A stretch of 64,000 bases of DNA. Source: Tubiluchus corallicola. Its lineage: Eukaryota > Priapulida > Priapulimorpha > Priapulimorphida > Tubiluchidae. This document shows positions 19,540 through 30,056 of the stretch, piece after piece (within the stretch, counting starts at the first letter, position 1; each line of letters starts with the position of its first letter). The stretch spans positions 67,501 through 131,500 of the forward strand of contig JAQGDQ010000266.1 of NCBI GenBank assembly GCA_030141605.1. The letters are read 5' to 3'. The position numbers and the translations under genes were made by a program. The notes beneath the pieces are model-generated. The model did not search any database. It was given only the letters and a program-made list of their open reading frames with translations, and was not told where the DNA came from.

Positions 19540-20720
19540 AGTTATCAGGGGCGTTATTGAATCTTCCTCAGGAAAACGGATTGTATCTCTTTGCTTCCAA
19601 GCGAAAACTTGCTACTGCACCTGAGCTAAAAATTAATTTGCGTAATGAACCTTTTCTATTTCTTGTGTAAACTCTGGGCGCCACGTTTGAATTGTTACTA
19701 AATTGTCTCAGTCATACCGAGAATGTTCACAACAAAATTGCCAGTTGTTTAGGGATCTTAAGTAGAATAAGATACAGTTAGAGAATAATAAGGGTGAAGT
19801 GAATTAATTTATTAAACGAATTTCAATAAAATTATTCTACAAGAAAAATTATCAAAATAAATTGGCTTGTATATATATATATATACAACAAATGTATAAA
19901 CAAGTATAGTAACATCATCATGAGTGGCACGGAGAGTGGAGTAAGTGAGAACAAGCGATATATATATATATGTGGATATTACGATATGTGAATTAAAAAA
20001 GAACTATTTTTGTTTTATTTTATATTTTATTTTAACTTGAACGTAAAAACGTTCAGAAGTTGTAAGCCAGGCGTTTACTCTTCCTCATTTTGACTACGGT
20101 GATGTGATATGGTGTTGAACTGATGCAACTTGACTATGTTCCCTGAATACGCTATACAATAAAAGCCTGGCGGATCGTTTCGCAATACATAATTATGTTA
20201 CCAATCACTGTATTCTGTACTCAAGATTAAAATGGTTATCTCTGTTAGTTAGATATAACTTTCACTTGCGAAGACTACTTCATACATGTGTAAATAAATG
20301 TGCTCAGGTCTCTCTAACGAACAGACTGGTTAGGTTAGCGGAATTCATGGAGAGAGAAAGAACACTTGAACAACTACAGCTAATCGTTCAGGTCTCTCTA
20401 ACGAACAGACTAGTTAGGCTAGCGGAATTCAAGGAAAGAGAACACTTGAACAACTACAGCTAATCGTTCAGGTCTCTCTAACGAATAGACTGGTTAGGCT
20501 AGCGGAATTCATGGAAAGAGAACACTTGAACAACTACAGCTAATCGTTCAGGTCTCTCTAACGAACAGACTGGTTAGGCTAGCGGAATTCGTGGAGAGAG
20601 AAAGAACACTTGAACAACTACAGCTAATCGTTCAGGTCTCTCTAACGAACAGACTGGCTAGGCTAGCGGAATTCATGGAGAGAGAAAGAACACTTGAACA
20701 ACTACAGTTAATCGCAGCCT
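19540..20720 (+). pseudogene. Decayed non-LTR RT, C-terminal part
   Basis: Broken frames give LGATFELLLNCLSHTEN, then HNKIASCLGILSRIRY (post-YADD region), then LPHFDYGDVIW (thumb) and LKWLSLLVRYNFHLRRLL followed by CVNKCAQ. This is the order of a CR1-like RT C-terminus. Several frame changes and a (TA)n insertion near 19869 break it. Its 3' part has been amplified into the 80-84-bp tandem repeat. Confidence 0.65.
20305..20711 (+). repeat. 80-84-bp tandem repeat, five units
   Basis: Units start with CAGGTCTCTCTAACGAACAG at 20305, 20389, 20469, 20549 and 20633. Length alternates between 84 and 80 depending on a GAAA indel (GAGAGAAAGAACAC versus AAAGAGAACAC). The array grew from the tail of the RT relic. 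Confidence 0.88.
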
Positions 20721-21730
20721 AAAACTGTCGAAAATTAAAACCATTTCTGGCAAAAGAATGGCTTCCAATATGTTGTATCTTTGTGGAATTCTACCCAACG
20801 TAAATTTGTAATGCCTCTAATCTACCTATTTTAAACAGCTATTTAAAAACTGGTGTTTGAAAAGTACAAATGTTTTTTTGGTATAACTTTACCTTTTAAT
20901 TTAATCTTATTCGAGTTTTGTGTGATTTGTATCGACTTCTGTCTTGTATTGAGTTGTATTTAGTATGGTAACATGTATCCTTTACGTCAGTTTATTTCAC
21001 GTCAGTTTTAACTTGTAGTAATGTAAAATTTGAAATAAATCCCCAGGTTTACACTGGAAACCACTGAGCTCAGCTATTGTAAAAGACGAATGACACGCCT
21101 GCTTTACAATACAGAATATTGAATACTTTAGTGCTGGATAAGATCTGATTACCCTTGACCTGATTACCCTCAGCCCAAGCAAGCAGAAGCCCAGAGTTAT
21201 GCTGTCATTATTACACCAGGAAAACGATTCTTCTAGTCAGTGACGAGTGAACTGTGTTGAAAACATGTCGATTATATGACGTTTAATAGCAGCAAGAAGC
21301 CAGGCTTGCCTAGCTGCAATTCAGTCTACAGTGACTGCGCAGTATTGGGATTCAGTGTTCTCAATCTAAAACAGCAGATGTTTGTGTTATCGAAATCGAA
21401 ACGGAGTTGATGATAAACCGAAACAATGGATAACATCGTTCACGTCATAAGTTTATTTTCAATAACGTCAGTCTTAATGTCGTAACTTACTTATTACCAC
21501 TTGAACTATTGTGCTATTATGAATGACCCAATAATGTGAACATTATTCTAAGTTATTTACTGGGTAAAGTGTTAGTATTCCAGTAATCCAGTATTTGACC
21601 TTATAAAGTGATTATTTTGCGTTATAATGCAGTCTTTCCAGGTAAAATAGTATATTGCTGTTGCGCGACTAGTGTGAATTTCTAAAGATTTCCAGCAAAG
21701 AACAGGACGTGGTTGAGTCAGTCAAGAATC
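20721..21730. other. Intergenic; upstream flank of the 97-residue gene
   Basis: No exon is supported. TATAAAG near 21602 lies about 130 bases before the candidate start codon at 21731 and could be a promoter element. Confidence 0.4.
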
Positions 21731-21860
21731 ATGAATAACGACAGCGAGCACTTGCTGGAACTTGACGACTTTTTTCCCAGTTGTCTTCCCTGTCGTGAAG
21801 GTGGCAAAAAGCTGCAATTTGGACGGGCAATCACGTTCGATGTACTTTCAAATTTACCAT
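21731..21860 (+). CDS. Candidate exon 1 of a small unknown protein
   Basis: The ATG at 21731 opens MNNDSEHLLELDDFFPS, then CLPCREGGKKLQFGRAITF and DVLSNLP, ending in phase 1 at a good donor (CAT then GTAAGTG). It joins in phase to 24110-24273, giving 97 residues in all. The exon is acidic at its start with a C-x-x-C pair. I recognise no domain. There is no signal peptide, so the product is probably intracellular. Support is the open frame, a consensus donor and the phase match only. The phase would also fit the exon at 33346-33551. Confidence 0.45.
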
Positions 21861-22674
21861 GTAAGTGTACTGATATTCCGTAGCTGCGATGCTTTATACA
21901 ACTTCTTACAAAAGTTAAGAAGATAATAGTTGGGCTGAATAAAAGAATTGAAAAAAATAATATGCAGGTCTTAATAAAACATTAAAAAAAATTCTAAAGT
22001 TGCGCCCTCCTGGGGTTTACGACTCCTGACCCCTGCCCCCCAAGTAAGTAAAAAGCACTTGTCATATTTCTGAGCACAAGTCCAATTTTTGTGTGACACA
22101 CAGTTGCAAGTAGAATGGGAGCACTAATGTGCTTGAATCCGGCACTTCCTACATTTTTGCAAAGGTAATTGTTTCCATACCCAAATCATGTAGCATTTAC
22201 CGTTGTCATGATCCGGCCTTTCATGAAAAATTAGAATAAGCATTGCTGGGAGGATTTATTTATAAACCGCACCAACGTAACAGTGTATAGAACAGATCCA
22301 TTTAACAGGCATGCTTCATCTTTGTTCTGGACGGCACGTATAACGCAATACCATTACGTAAAACTCCTAAAAATTTAGCTGAAATTTTCATTAACGTGAC
22401 AGTTTTCAGAAGCCAAAAAACCATTAATGCCTTATACGGAAATTGAAAAAATCCGGTTTCATTACAGTTTGTGCGATGGCCTATAGTATCTTCATACAAA
22501 AGTCCAGCCTCCTGCGATGAAAACTGCGGCCTATTTTAGAGATAAATGCGACGGCGCCATTTCCACTATCACCACCACCACCAACAACAACAACAACAAC
22601 TACTACTACATGAATAAGCTTTAGGGATTCGAAATTTCTCAGAATCCAAAAAGTCTGAAAGTTAGTGCTTCGAA

Positions 22675-22920
22675 TTAATTAAAATAACATTCCATTTTAG
22701 CAGAGTTTTTATGTGGGAAAAACGCTATTTTTGTATCACACATGTTACTAGATGGACGAATGATAAATGTAACTGGCAATGATTTGCAAATGCCTTGAAC
22801 ATCAGGAAGGTAGCAATTTATCACTCTGAATAAAGAGCGATGGTCCGAAACACAAACCTTCATGTACCACAAAATCCAATTAAGAGATATTAAATGAATA
22901 ATGATAATAATATCAAGCAC
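22675..22920 (-). other. LRRCT-like open frame, possible exon relic
   Basis: The minus-strand frame reads SLNWILWYMK, then SDHRSLFRVINCYLPDVQG and ICKSLPVTFI. The Trp...Ile-Asn-Cys-x-x-Pro...Leu-Pro spacing is like a C-terminal LRR flank. The expected leading Cys-x-Cys is absent (HLISLNW), and I see no clear acceptor. It could be a decayed 5' exon of the LRR gene at 7.9-13.5 kb on the same strand, or chance. Confidence 0.25.
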
Positions 22921-23566
22921 ATAAATGTATCACGTAGAGAGGTAATAGAAATACATAATGCATAACTTTTTACTAATACATATTTTTTTGTGCTCGCAAT
23001 TTGTAAAGAATACATAGATTCAGCAGATTAGCACTTAACTTCTGTTTTTACATAATGCAAACTTTGTAAGTGTATAAGAAAAAATGGAAAAGCTGTCAAG
23101 CCTTTCCATGTCTTGCCTTTCTTGTCTGAAGAACGCCATGGCAAATTTCTCTTGGGTTTGATTTTTTTTTCTTTTTCAAAATCTGAAGAGTCATTTTTTT
23201 GTGTCTCTTTGAAGGTCTGGGAGTCGTAAAAACAGGAATGGGCAGTTTAAGGATTTGCTTTTCAAAATATTTATTAAGATCTACAAATTAAGCTGTTCAA
23301 ATCCATTGTGCTCAACATTTGACTTAAGCATAGTTTGGCTTCCCAACTATAACTGCGTTTACTAATTTGTGGGGGTAAATTGTATAAAGCTTGTACAGTG
23401 TGAAGGTGCAATAGGCAAGTAAGCAATAGAGTTTTGTGTCGCCGGATATAGTAATCATTATTGTATAATTGCAGTTAATATTGCATATAACTGCACTCTT
23501 ATTACCAACAACAAAAGTAAGAAAATTCCGGTAAAAATTCACAGACTGTGGATCATCATTTTTTTG

Positions 23567-23678
23567 CAACAACAACAACAACAACAACAACAACAGCAAG
23601 AGCAACAGCAGTGGTAACAGCAGTGGTAACAGCAGTGGTAACAGCAGTGGTAACAGCAGTGGTAACAGCAGTGGTAAC
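23567..23678 (+). repeat. (CAA)n followed by a 12-bp AGCAGTGGTAAC repeat
   Basis: A CAA/CAG run passes directly into six perfect copies of AGCAGTGGTAAC ending near 23678. Confidence 0.85.
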
Positions 23679-24109
23679 AGCTAGGTATACGGCTAGGTGC
23701 CATTAAGTTGTAGTGCTAGAAGCTAAATACCGAAATTGGACGGGTTTCGGGCAAAGAAACTTTCCCAAAGTGCAGCTTACACACCCACATTTAATTAAAT
23801 TTTGATATCAAATTGAAATACAGCGAATGTAAAAAAGTTGGAATACAGCCTCAACATGTGTAACTTCCTGCCTTGTGTACGATAAGCTATTCACGCTTGT
23901 ATTACTTTTATTTGTAATAGAGTTTCCTTACAAATTCTTACACTAACTTATATAAACAGTAATAAAATTATGTAATAAAATTAAATGCAGCTGCACTAGC
24001 ATTGCTGGAGAATAACCCCGACTGCAAAATGCAATCGCTGTAATGTAGCTTGAATTAAGTAATGCCACGTGTAGCTAAATCTTTATTCCTTGGCATTTTT
24101 GTTTATCAG

Positions 24110-24273
24110 CAGATATTGATGAATGTGAAGATATATTGGTGAATACGCACGATGTTAAAACTTCAAAACAAGTTTTACCTGCACGGATGCATCTGAATGA
24201 GGAATTTTGTGATTCGTTACAAAATGCCGCATTTTTGTTGCATAATCCTGCTGTGTTACATAATGAACCTTAA
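24110..24273 (+). CDS. Candidate exon 2 (last) of the small unknown protein
   Basis: The acceptor TTTTTGTTTATCAG precedes 24110. Taken with the one base left by exon 1, the frame reads SDIDECEDILVNTHDV, then KTSKQVLPARMHLNEEFC and DSLQNAAFLLHNPAVLHNEP, then a TAA at 24271-24273. A second acceptor three bases on (CAG) would keep the frame. AATAAA follows at 24652. I do not recognise the family. Phase, acceptor, stop and poly(A) signal make it a reasonable gene model but not a proven one. Confidence 0.45.
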
Positions 24274-24651
24274 CACTATTGTTGGCACTGTCAGTAATGC
24301 CGACTAGTTGTTTTTCTACATGGGCTTGACATCGTGAACTGCCTATTTACAGTCTATAGCAGATTTAGGACACAACGTTAAGGTTTTTGAGTTAAAATAT
24401 CAGATAATGTAATCATGGCAAACAAGTTCACAACAGCAAAAAATTATATTAACAAAAATAACACCAGTAATTGTTTAGGACAACTCTAAAAAACGTATTT
24501 CTGGACTACAGAATTAGAAAGCAATACGTTAAAGATTAACCTGTTAATTTATTTGTGGCAAGCACTAATCGAATTAAGGGATTTACTAGCATTACCAACA
24601 CAGGTTATGGATCTACTCTTGCAAAGGTCTCTAAATTCTCTAAAAAGCATA

Positions 24652-24657
24652 AATAAA
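24652..24657 (+). terminator. Candidate poly(A) signal AATAAA
   Basis: AATAAA about 380 bases downstream of the stop at 24273, in AT-rich sequence. It is a plausible end for the small unknown transcript. Confidence 0.35.
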
Positions 24658-24936
24658 AATGATTAACTAATACTGTTAGTCTTTTATTCTCACCGAATCT
24701 TTCTTTGCAGTAAATGTTATTTAGAAATCATGGCCACTGTAAAATGGATCTGTCGAATGTTGCCAAGCTGAAATTGCGAGTTTTCTATATGTCAGGGTTT
24801 ACAGTCGTCATACTGTAAAACAATATGGAGTGCGATATACGCGTCTAATAGGTGTTTATGATGTTTGTGCAGCAGGATTTATTAGCTAATATTCACCTTC
24901 CAGCTTTGGATGTAGCTAAAGATGTTGACTTATAAA

Positions 24937-25448
24937 GAGGAAACAGCCTACTATGCTTTCCCAGAGGAAACAGCTTACTATGCTTTCCCAGAGGAAACAG
25001 CTTACTATGCCTTCCCAGAGGAAACAGCTTACTATGCTTTCCCAGAGGAAACAGCTTACTATGCTTTCCCAGAGGAAACAGCTTACTATGCTTTCCCAGA
25101 GGAAACAGCTTACTATGCTTTCCCAGAGGAAACAGCTTACTATGCTTTCCCAGAGGAAACAGCTTACTATGCCTTCCCAGAGGAAACAGCTTACTATGCT
25201 TTCCCAGAGGAAACAGCTTACTATGCTTTCCCAGAGGAAACAGCTTACTATGCCTTCCCAGAGGAAACAGCTTACTATGCTTTCCCAGAGGAAACAGCTT
25301 ACTATGCTTTCCCAGAGGAAACAGCTTACTATGCCTTCCCAGAGGAAACAGCTTACTATGCTTTCCCAGAGGAAACAGCTTACTATGCTTTCCCAGAGGA
25401 AACAGCTTACTATGCCTTCCCAGAGGAAACAGCTTACTATGCTTTCCC
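24937..25448 (+). repeat. 27-bp minisatellite, 19 units, open in several frames
   Basis: The unit is GAGGAAACAGCTTACTATGC plus TTTCCCA. The length is nine codons, so long open frames appear on both strands: EETAYYAFP repeated (plus, 24922-25527), QRKQLTMLS repeated (plus, 24953-25546) and WESIVSCFL repeated (minus, 24916-25602). Only two sites vary, GCT/GCC in each case, and both are silent in the EETAYYAFP frame but change residues in the other two. From unit 7 on, the C variant recurs every third unit, giving an 81-bp higher-order repeat four times over. No signal peptide or flanking exon evidence shows that any frame is translated. Confidence 0.95.
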
Positions 25449-25849
25449 TAGCTTCAGCTTGGCGCCATGGATTTGTCATCAGTATTTGTGTGTTTACAAA
25501 ACGTTTGTTGTCACATCGTGGAATTAAAAAAAATACCAACGTATAACTTGTCAATAGTAAATTATAATCATATGAGTTTTGTCCTTCGTTTTGTAGTCTC
25601 AATTTTTATTTATTTGCTTTTGGTTCTAATGTCTTAAATATGAGTAATATTTATTGCCCAAAGTTTGTCTATAGATATGAGTAAATCTATTGTTACCCAG
25701 GCCTATATAATGTGCGTCACGAGTCTATATTCTCTTGTACTATACGACTAAGAATATACTATACTGTACTTAAAAATAAAAGATTAAAAAATGAAAGATT
25801 CATTTGATTACAATATTGATATTTATCACAAATGTATCACACTTTTACC
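25449..25849. other. Flank between the minisatellite and the RT relic
   Basis: AT-rich sequence with no supported feature. Confidence 0.4.
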
Positions 25850-27430
25850 AGGGCACACAATCATCTGATCCAAAATACAAAGCTAATGCAAGTTTCTTTG
25901 CAAATATAGGCATAAATCTGGCTTCACGTATAACACCACCTGAAAACTGTGATTATACAGATTATTTGTTGAACCCGCAGCAAAATTACTTCTATGTAAC
26001 ACCAGTAAATGAAGTTGAAATTTCTCATGCCGCTCCCATCACATATTTCAAGATGTCAAGAAATATTATCACAGCCCCACTTACCAATCTATTTAATGCA
26101 TAAATTGAGGCAGGTACATTTTCTTGACATGTTAAAATTTCTCATTTATAAAAAAGATAATCCGAATGATTTGAACAACTACTGCCCAATTTCTCTCATA
26201 TCGCCTAAACGAAAGACTTGCGAAAAACTTTGAACAAATCCTTATAAACGACTCATGACATATTTAACAAAAAAGATATTATTTCTTGCTTCCAGTTTGG
26301 TTTCAGCAAAAATCACTCCATAGAATTAGCAACTACAGAAATTATCGATAATCTCCTTACAAACTTGGACAACAAAGTACTTACGTGTGGTATTGACCTA
26401 ACTATGGCCTTTGATACTATTCAGCATGACATCTTACTTTAAAAATAGAAAACTATGGTATACGTGGAAGTTCATAAAACTCTTTCAATTATATCTTTCG
26501 AATAGACAGCAGTTTACTGAAATTGATAACATTGCCTCTGATCCATGTTTGGTGCAATAATATTCGGTTTTCCTCAATTATTTCTCTTGTGCATAAATGA
26601 CCTCCCTCTCAATACTAACATGCAAACACGACTCTTTGCTGATGATACTAACTTCTTTTTGGCTGATAGGACTTCATAAAATTATTGAGTTGAGAACTAA
26701 TGATGTGGTGTTAAAAAATTAACAATTGGGTACAAACTAAATAAAATTATTATTGATTAACTATAGTAAAACAAAGTTTATGATTATATAAAATAAATAA
26801 TAATAACTTTAATATTACAGTAAATATTCACGACCATCAACTAGAACAAGTACAAAATTTAAAATATCTACATAGGTTATAATCTCAACTGTTCAATCCA
26901 CATAAAAATATTACTTATAAAGTAGGTAAGGGCACAGGCATATTTTAGAAATTACGACAGTTACTTGGGTGCAGAAATGCTAAAGATGGTATGCTTTGAC
27001 ATTGTTTACCCATATATTCAAAATTGCGTCTTATCCTGGTGTACAGCTACAAAATCTGTATTAAAGCCACTCACTACAGCATATAACAAATTATGCTGGT
27101 TTCCGAGATCATGCTACGGTTTCCTATTTTGATTTGAAATTATTAAAAAGTAAACGAAATTTACTAATTAATATTAGCTAAGCTCCTATTTAATTACAAA
27201 AAGGGCATTCTTCCAAAACTTTATAATATTTTTTTAGAAAAATAAGTGATATCCATTCGTATTCCACCAGAGCTTCTGTTAGGCAAAATTACTATCAAGG
27301 AAAATTTAACTCAGCCAAAGGACTACAAACTCTAAAACACAACGGAACAATTCTGACGTTTCAGTTTATAAGCAATATCTACTGCTTAAGCAAAATATAT
27401 AAACACCAGTGATTACAAACCTATCAAGCA
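25850..27430 (+). pseudogene. Decayed non-LTR retrotransposon RT
   Basis: Fragments in shifting frames give the order of a CR1-like RT: ANASFFANIGINLASRI, then NYFYVTPVNEVEI, APLTNLFNA, DNPNDLNNYCPISLIS (the NYRPISL motif), a FDTIQHDIL-like piece near 26410, and LFADDTNFF near 26635, followed by a broken thumb. Many stops and indels make it old and inactive. It differs clearly from the 14-18 kb element. Confidence 0.75.
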
Positions 27431-27589
27431 TAACTAGTAGCATGCTACAATTTTTCCCATCAACCTGATTGTTGATAGAGTAATTATATTACTATAATTT
27501 ATAAGTTTCTTCTGTTGCTTTCAGTTATATTTAGTTTCATGCTATGTGTAAACGTGCTAATATAACCATGTATATGCTGTTTTGTTACG

Positions 27590-28200
27590 TTACATTTATT
27601 TATCAGCGACATCCAATAGTTATTATCCACACTCTTGGAACTCGTCTGATGATAATTATTATGTCTGTTTATTTGTAGAGTTCGTGTAAAATGTGCTAAA
27701 TATGTTTTTGTCTAAATGAGTTAAATTTGTCTAAATGTGTTAGATTTGCCTGAATGTGAAGGAAACGTCTTTGCTTCTGTTGTGTTACTATTAATTCCAG
27801 GGGACTGACATCCAGTAGATTTTGCATTTGATGTCGTGAAATTCGTCTGCCTATAATTGTACTTCCATTTTTTCTGCTTAAGTTATGTAAAATGTGCTAA
27901 ATATGTTTACTCCCTAAATTTGTCTAAATCGTAAATCCAATTTTCATGAAATTCGCCTGCCAATATTTACATTTTTATTTCTTTCTATTTGTTTGCTCAT
28001 TTCATGTGAGCCGTATAAATTTGCCTTTGCCTAAATGTGCTATATTCGTACAAATGTGTTTCTGTTTTTTAATTTGTTATGCTGCAATTAATCTATCACC
28101 AGGATATCTATTAGTTCTAGTATTTATTCTCATGAAATCCACGTGCCAATCTAAATATTAATTGCCTGTTTTTTCATAATTTATGTACAGCATTTACATT
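27590..28200 (+). repeat. Diverged tandem repeat of about 150-200 bp, LINE tail
   Basis: Motifs such as TGAAATTCGTCTGCC, ATGTAAAATGTGCTAAATATG and AAATTTGTCTAAATGTG recur about four times in the same order. It directly follows the decayed RT, so it may be that element's 3' UTR. Confidence 0.5.
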
Positions 28201-28552
28201 ACATTTTAGGTATCGTGGCTTCATTGTGCGACAGGTACTTTTGGTGATGAGCAGTCTTTAGTATATCGACAAGATTTATAAAGTTAATGGTTTAATAATA
28301 CATATCGCTTATTAACCTCGATGTTATTTACGTTCTGCTACTAATTGTCTCTAATTAGTCTCAGATTCCCTAATAATGTGAGAAAACATAATCGAGGCGC
28401 TTATATAGTAATGAAGTATATGAAAAATAATGGGAAGACAAGTAGTACCCAGCATGTGAGTCACGTGAATAGCACGTGACTAGCTGGTTTCGCTACCCGT
28501 CTTGATAGATTTAATTAACCTCAATGGGTGTGGCTGTTTACTGCGTAGGCAG
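28201..28552. other. Flank upstream of the exon-like ORF
   Basis: No feature apart from CACGTGA repeated near 28462-28479 (an E-box-like palindrome). Confidence 0.35.
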
Positions 28553-28734
28553 GTGCGTATGCATTTGAATGTGTCCAAAAAAGTTTTCATTGCCAGGGTG
28601 CAATCACGCCACAAACTCCTGGTGCATTGGAAAATGATTGCGGTTGAACAGCAGAGAGAAAATAGCATTAACGAAAATGTTGGGCTGGCAAAGCTCAGCT
28701 GGGATAATCAAGAGTTTTCAACAAAACTGCCTGA
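28553..28734 (+). CDS. Isolated exon-like ORF, unknown protein
   Basis: Candidate acceptor GTTTACTGCGTAGGCAG and consensus donor GTAAGTGC flank an open frame reading VRMHLNVSKKVFIARVQS, then RHKLLVHWKMIAVEQQRE, then NVGLAKLSWDNQEFSTKLP. It is charged, helix-prone and lacks low complexity, unlike most chance frames here. I recognise no family. It leaves phase 2, so it cannot join the phase-1 exon at 33346 directly; its gene partners are unknown. It could also be a relic of a longer gene. Confidence 0.4.
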
Positions 28735-29337
28735 GTAAGTGCAGCAATTATTCAATATTCGTAAAGTTCCACGTACTAGACTAGGCGAGTAAACAGTCGC
28801 TGTAAATGTTCACCTCATGATGGCGAGAAAAATTATTCTGAAGATTTAAGGTGGCCGCCATGATGGTAACGATAGTAAATAAAAACAGATGAAATGACTA
28901 ACTAAAAGTCGCTCAGTTACACAGAAATATGTAAATTATATTGCTGGGTTAAAATAGAATAGACAAAAATATACATACAGCTTGGAAAACACAAAAAGTT
29001 CAAGTCCTTTTGTTAAAAATGCCCTAGAGCGAAAATTTTAATGAAATATGTCTACAAACTGAACACACTAATTTCTGCTAAGTTCAAAAAATTAACATCT
29101 TATGCTTGATATTTTCATCAAGCCCATAAAAAACCTCATTGGTATTATTGCAATGTCTGTACCATATTCATACTAGTGCGATTGTGTTGTCAGTAAAATT
29201 ATTAATTAATTCAGACCTCACTTGAGAAAAGTTACTGAAATGTTAGAAAAAATTGAACAGTTTTTTCAAAAACAAAACTTAAATTATATCCTTAAATGGC
29301 TTTCAAATCTTCAAATTTTGCATTTTTTTGTTTAAGA
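28735..29337. other. AT-rich sequence, no supported feature
   Basis: I see nothing here beyond an intron-like composition. Confidence 0.45.
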
Positions 29338-29418
<81 letters not shown>

Positions 29419-29431
29419 CATCATTATTATT
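29338..29431 (+). repeat. (ATT)n microsatellite
   Basis: About 28 uninterrupted trinucleotides, then ATC and TTTA variants. The poly-Tyr frame is an artefact. Confidence 0.97.
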
Positions 29432-30056
29432 TACTTATTTATTTATTTTTACATTGTATTTACAGTCCTAATAATTGAAGTTTTTTGCACAGGTTAACAA
29501 GTCTTAACAAGTAGAAAATATTAAATAATAAAAAAAGTAAAGAAATATAGTAAATAATATTAGATAAAATCATGATTGTAAAAGCTTGATTAGAATTAAA
29601 ACGAAACTATAATGCGATGTAGCTAACAGCTATTTATAAACAGATCCCTGAGTTTCTTTTTATGTTTCAAACTTTATAATTTTACTTAATTCAGTTTTGA
29701 TTCTAATCCTCGTTTGTCCTGACAATAAATCGTTTTGTTCCAAAATTAGATTTTGAAATAGAAATAAATAATTTGACGGTCATAATCTGGTGGTCCTAGA
29801 GGTCATACTGTAATTAAAATTATATAGTGAGTTCTTTAATATCTAAAAGTTTCAAGTTTATAATAGCATCAGATTTGTGGTCATATTTTCACCGGCTCGA
29901 GTTCACTATAAGTTTTATTCCAATTCAACGAGAAACAAATGTTTAGTGAATGTCTTAAAAGGGCTTGCTTACTTTATTTTTCCCGTAACAGAAGCAACTT
30001 GTCATAAAGTGTATTGTGCTTAAGTTGAAATTTTCCACAGTTAATAATTTCAATAA
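29432..30056. other. AT-rich sequence, no supported feature
   Basis: No exon or repeat recognised. Confidence 0.45.

Larger units (their letters stand above)
21861..24109. other. Putative intron of the small unknown gene
   Basis: Holds simple repeats at 22570-22610 and 23567-23678 and a minus-strand LRRCT-like frame at 22675-22920 (listed separately). No further plus-strand exon is evident. Confidence 0.4.

Noticed and set aside
24953-25546. QRKQLTMLS repeat as a neuropeptide precursor with dibasic cleavage sites
   Set aside because: RK recurs every nine residues, but there is no signal peptide and no amidation Gly, and the C/T variants change residues in this frame while being silent in another.
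24916-25602. Minus-strand WESIVSCFL repeat ORF as a Cys-rich protein
   Set aside because: A shadow of the 27-bp minisatellite; its variants are non-synonymous in this frame and no gene context supports it.
29296-29478. Poly-Tyr ORF
   Set aside because: It is the translation of (ATT)n.
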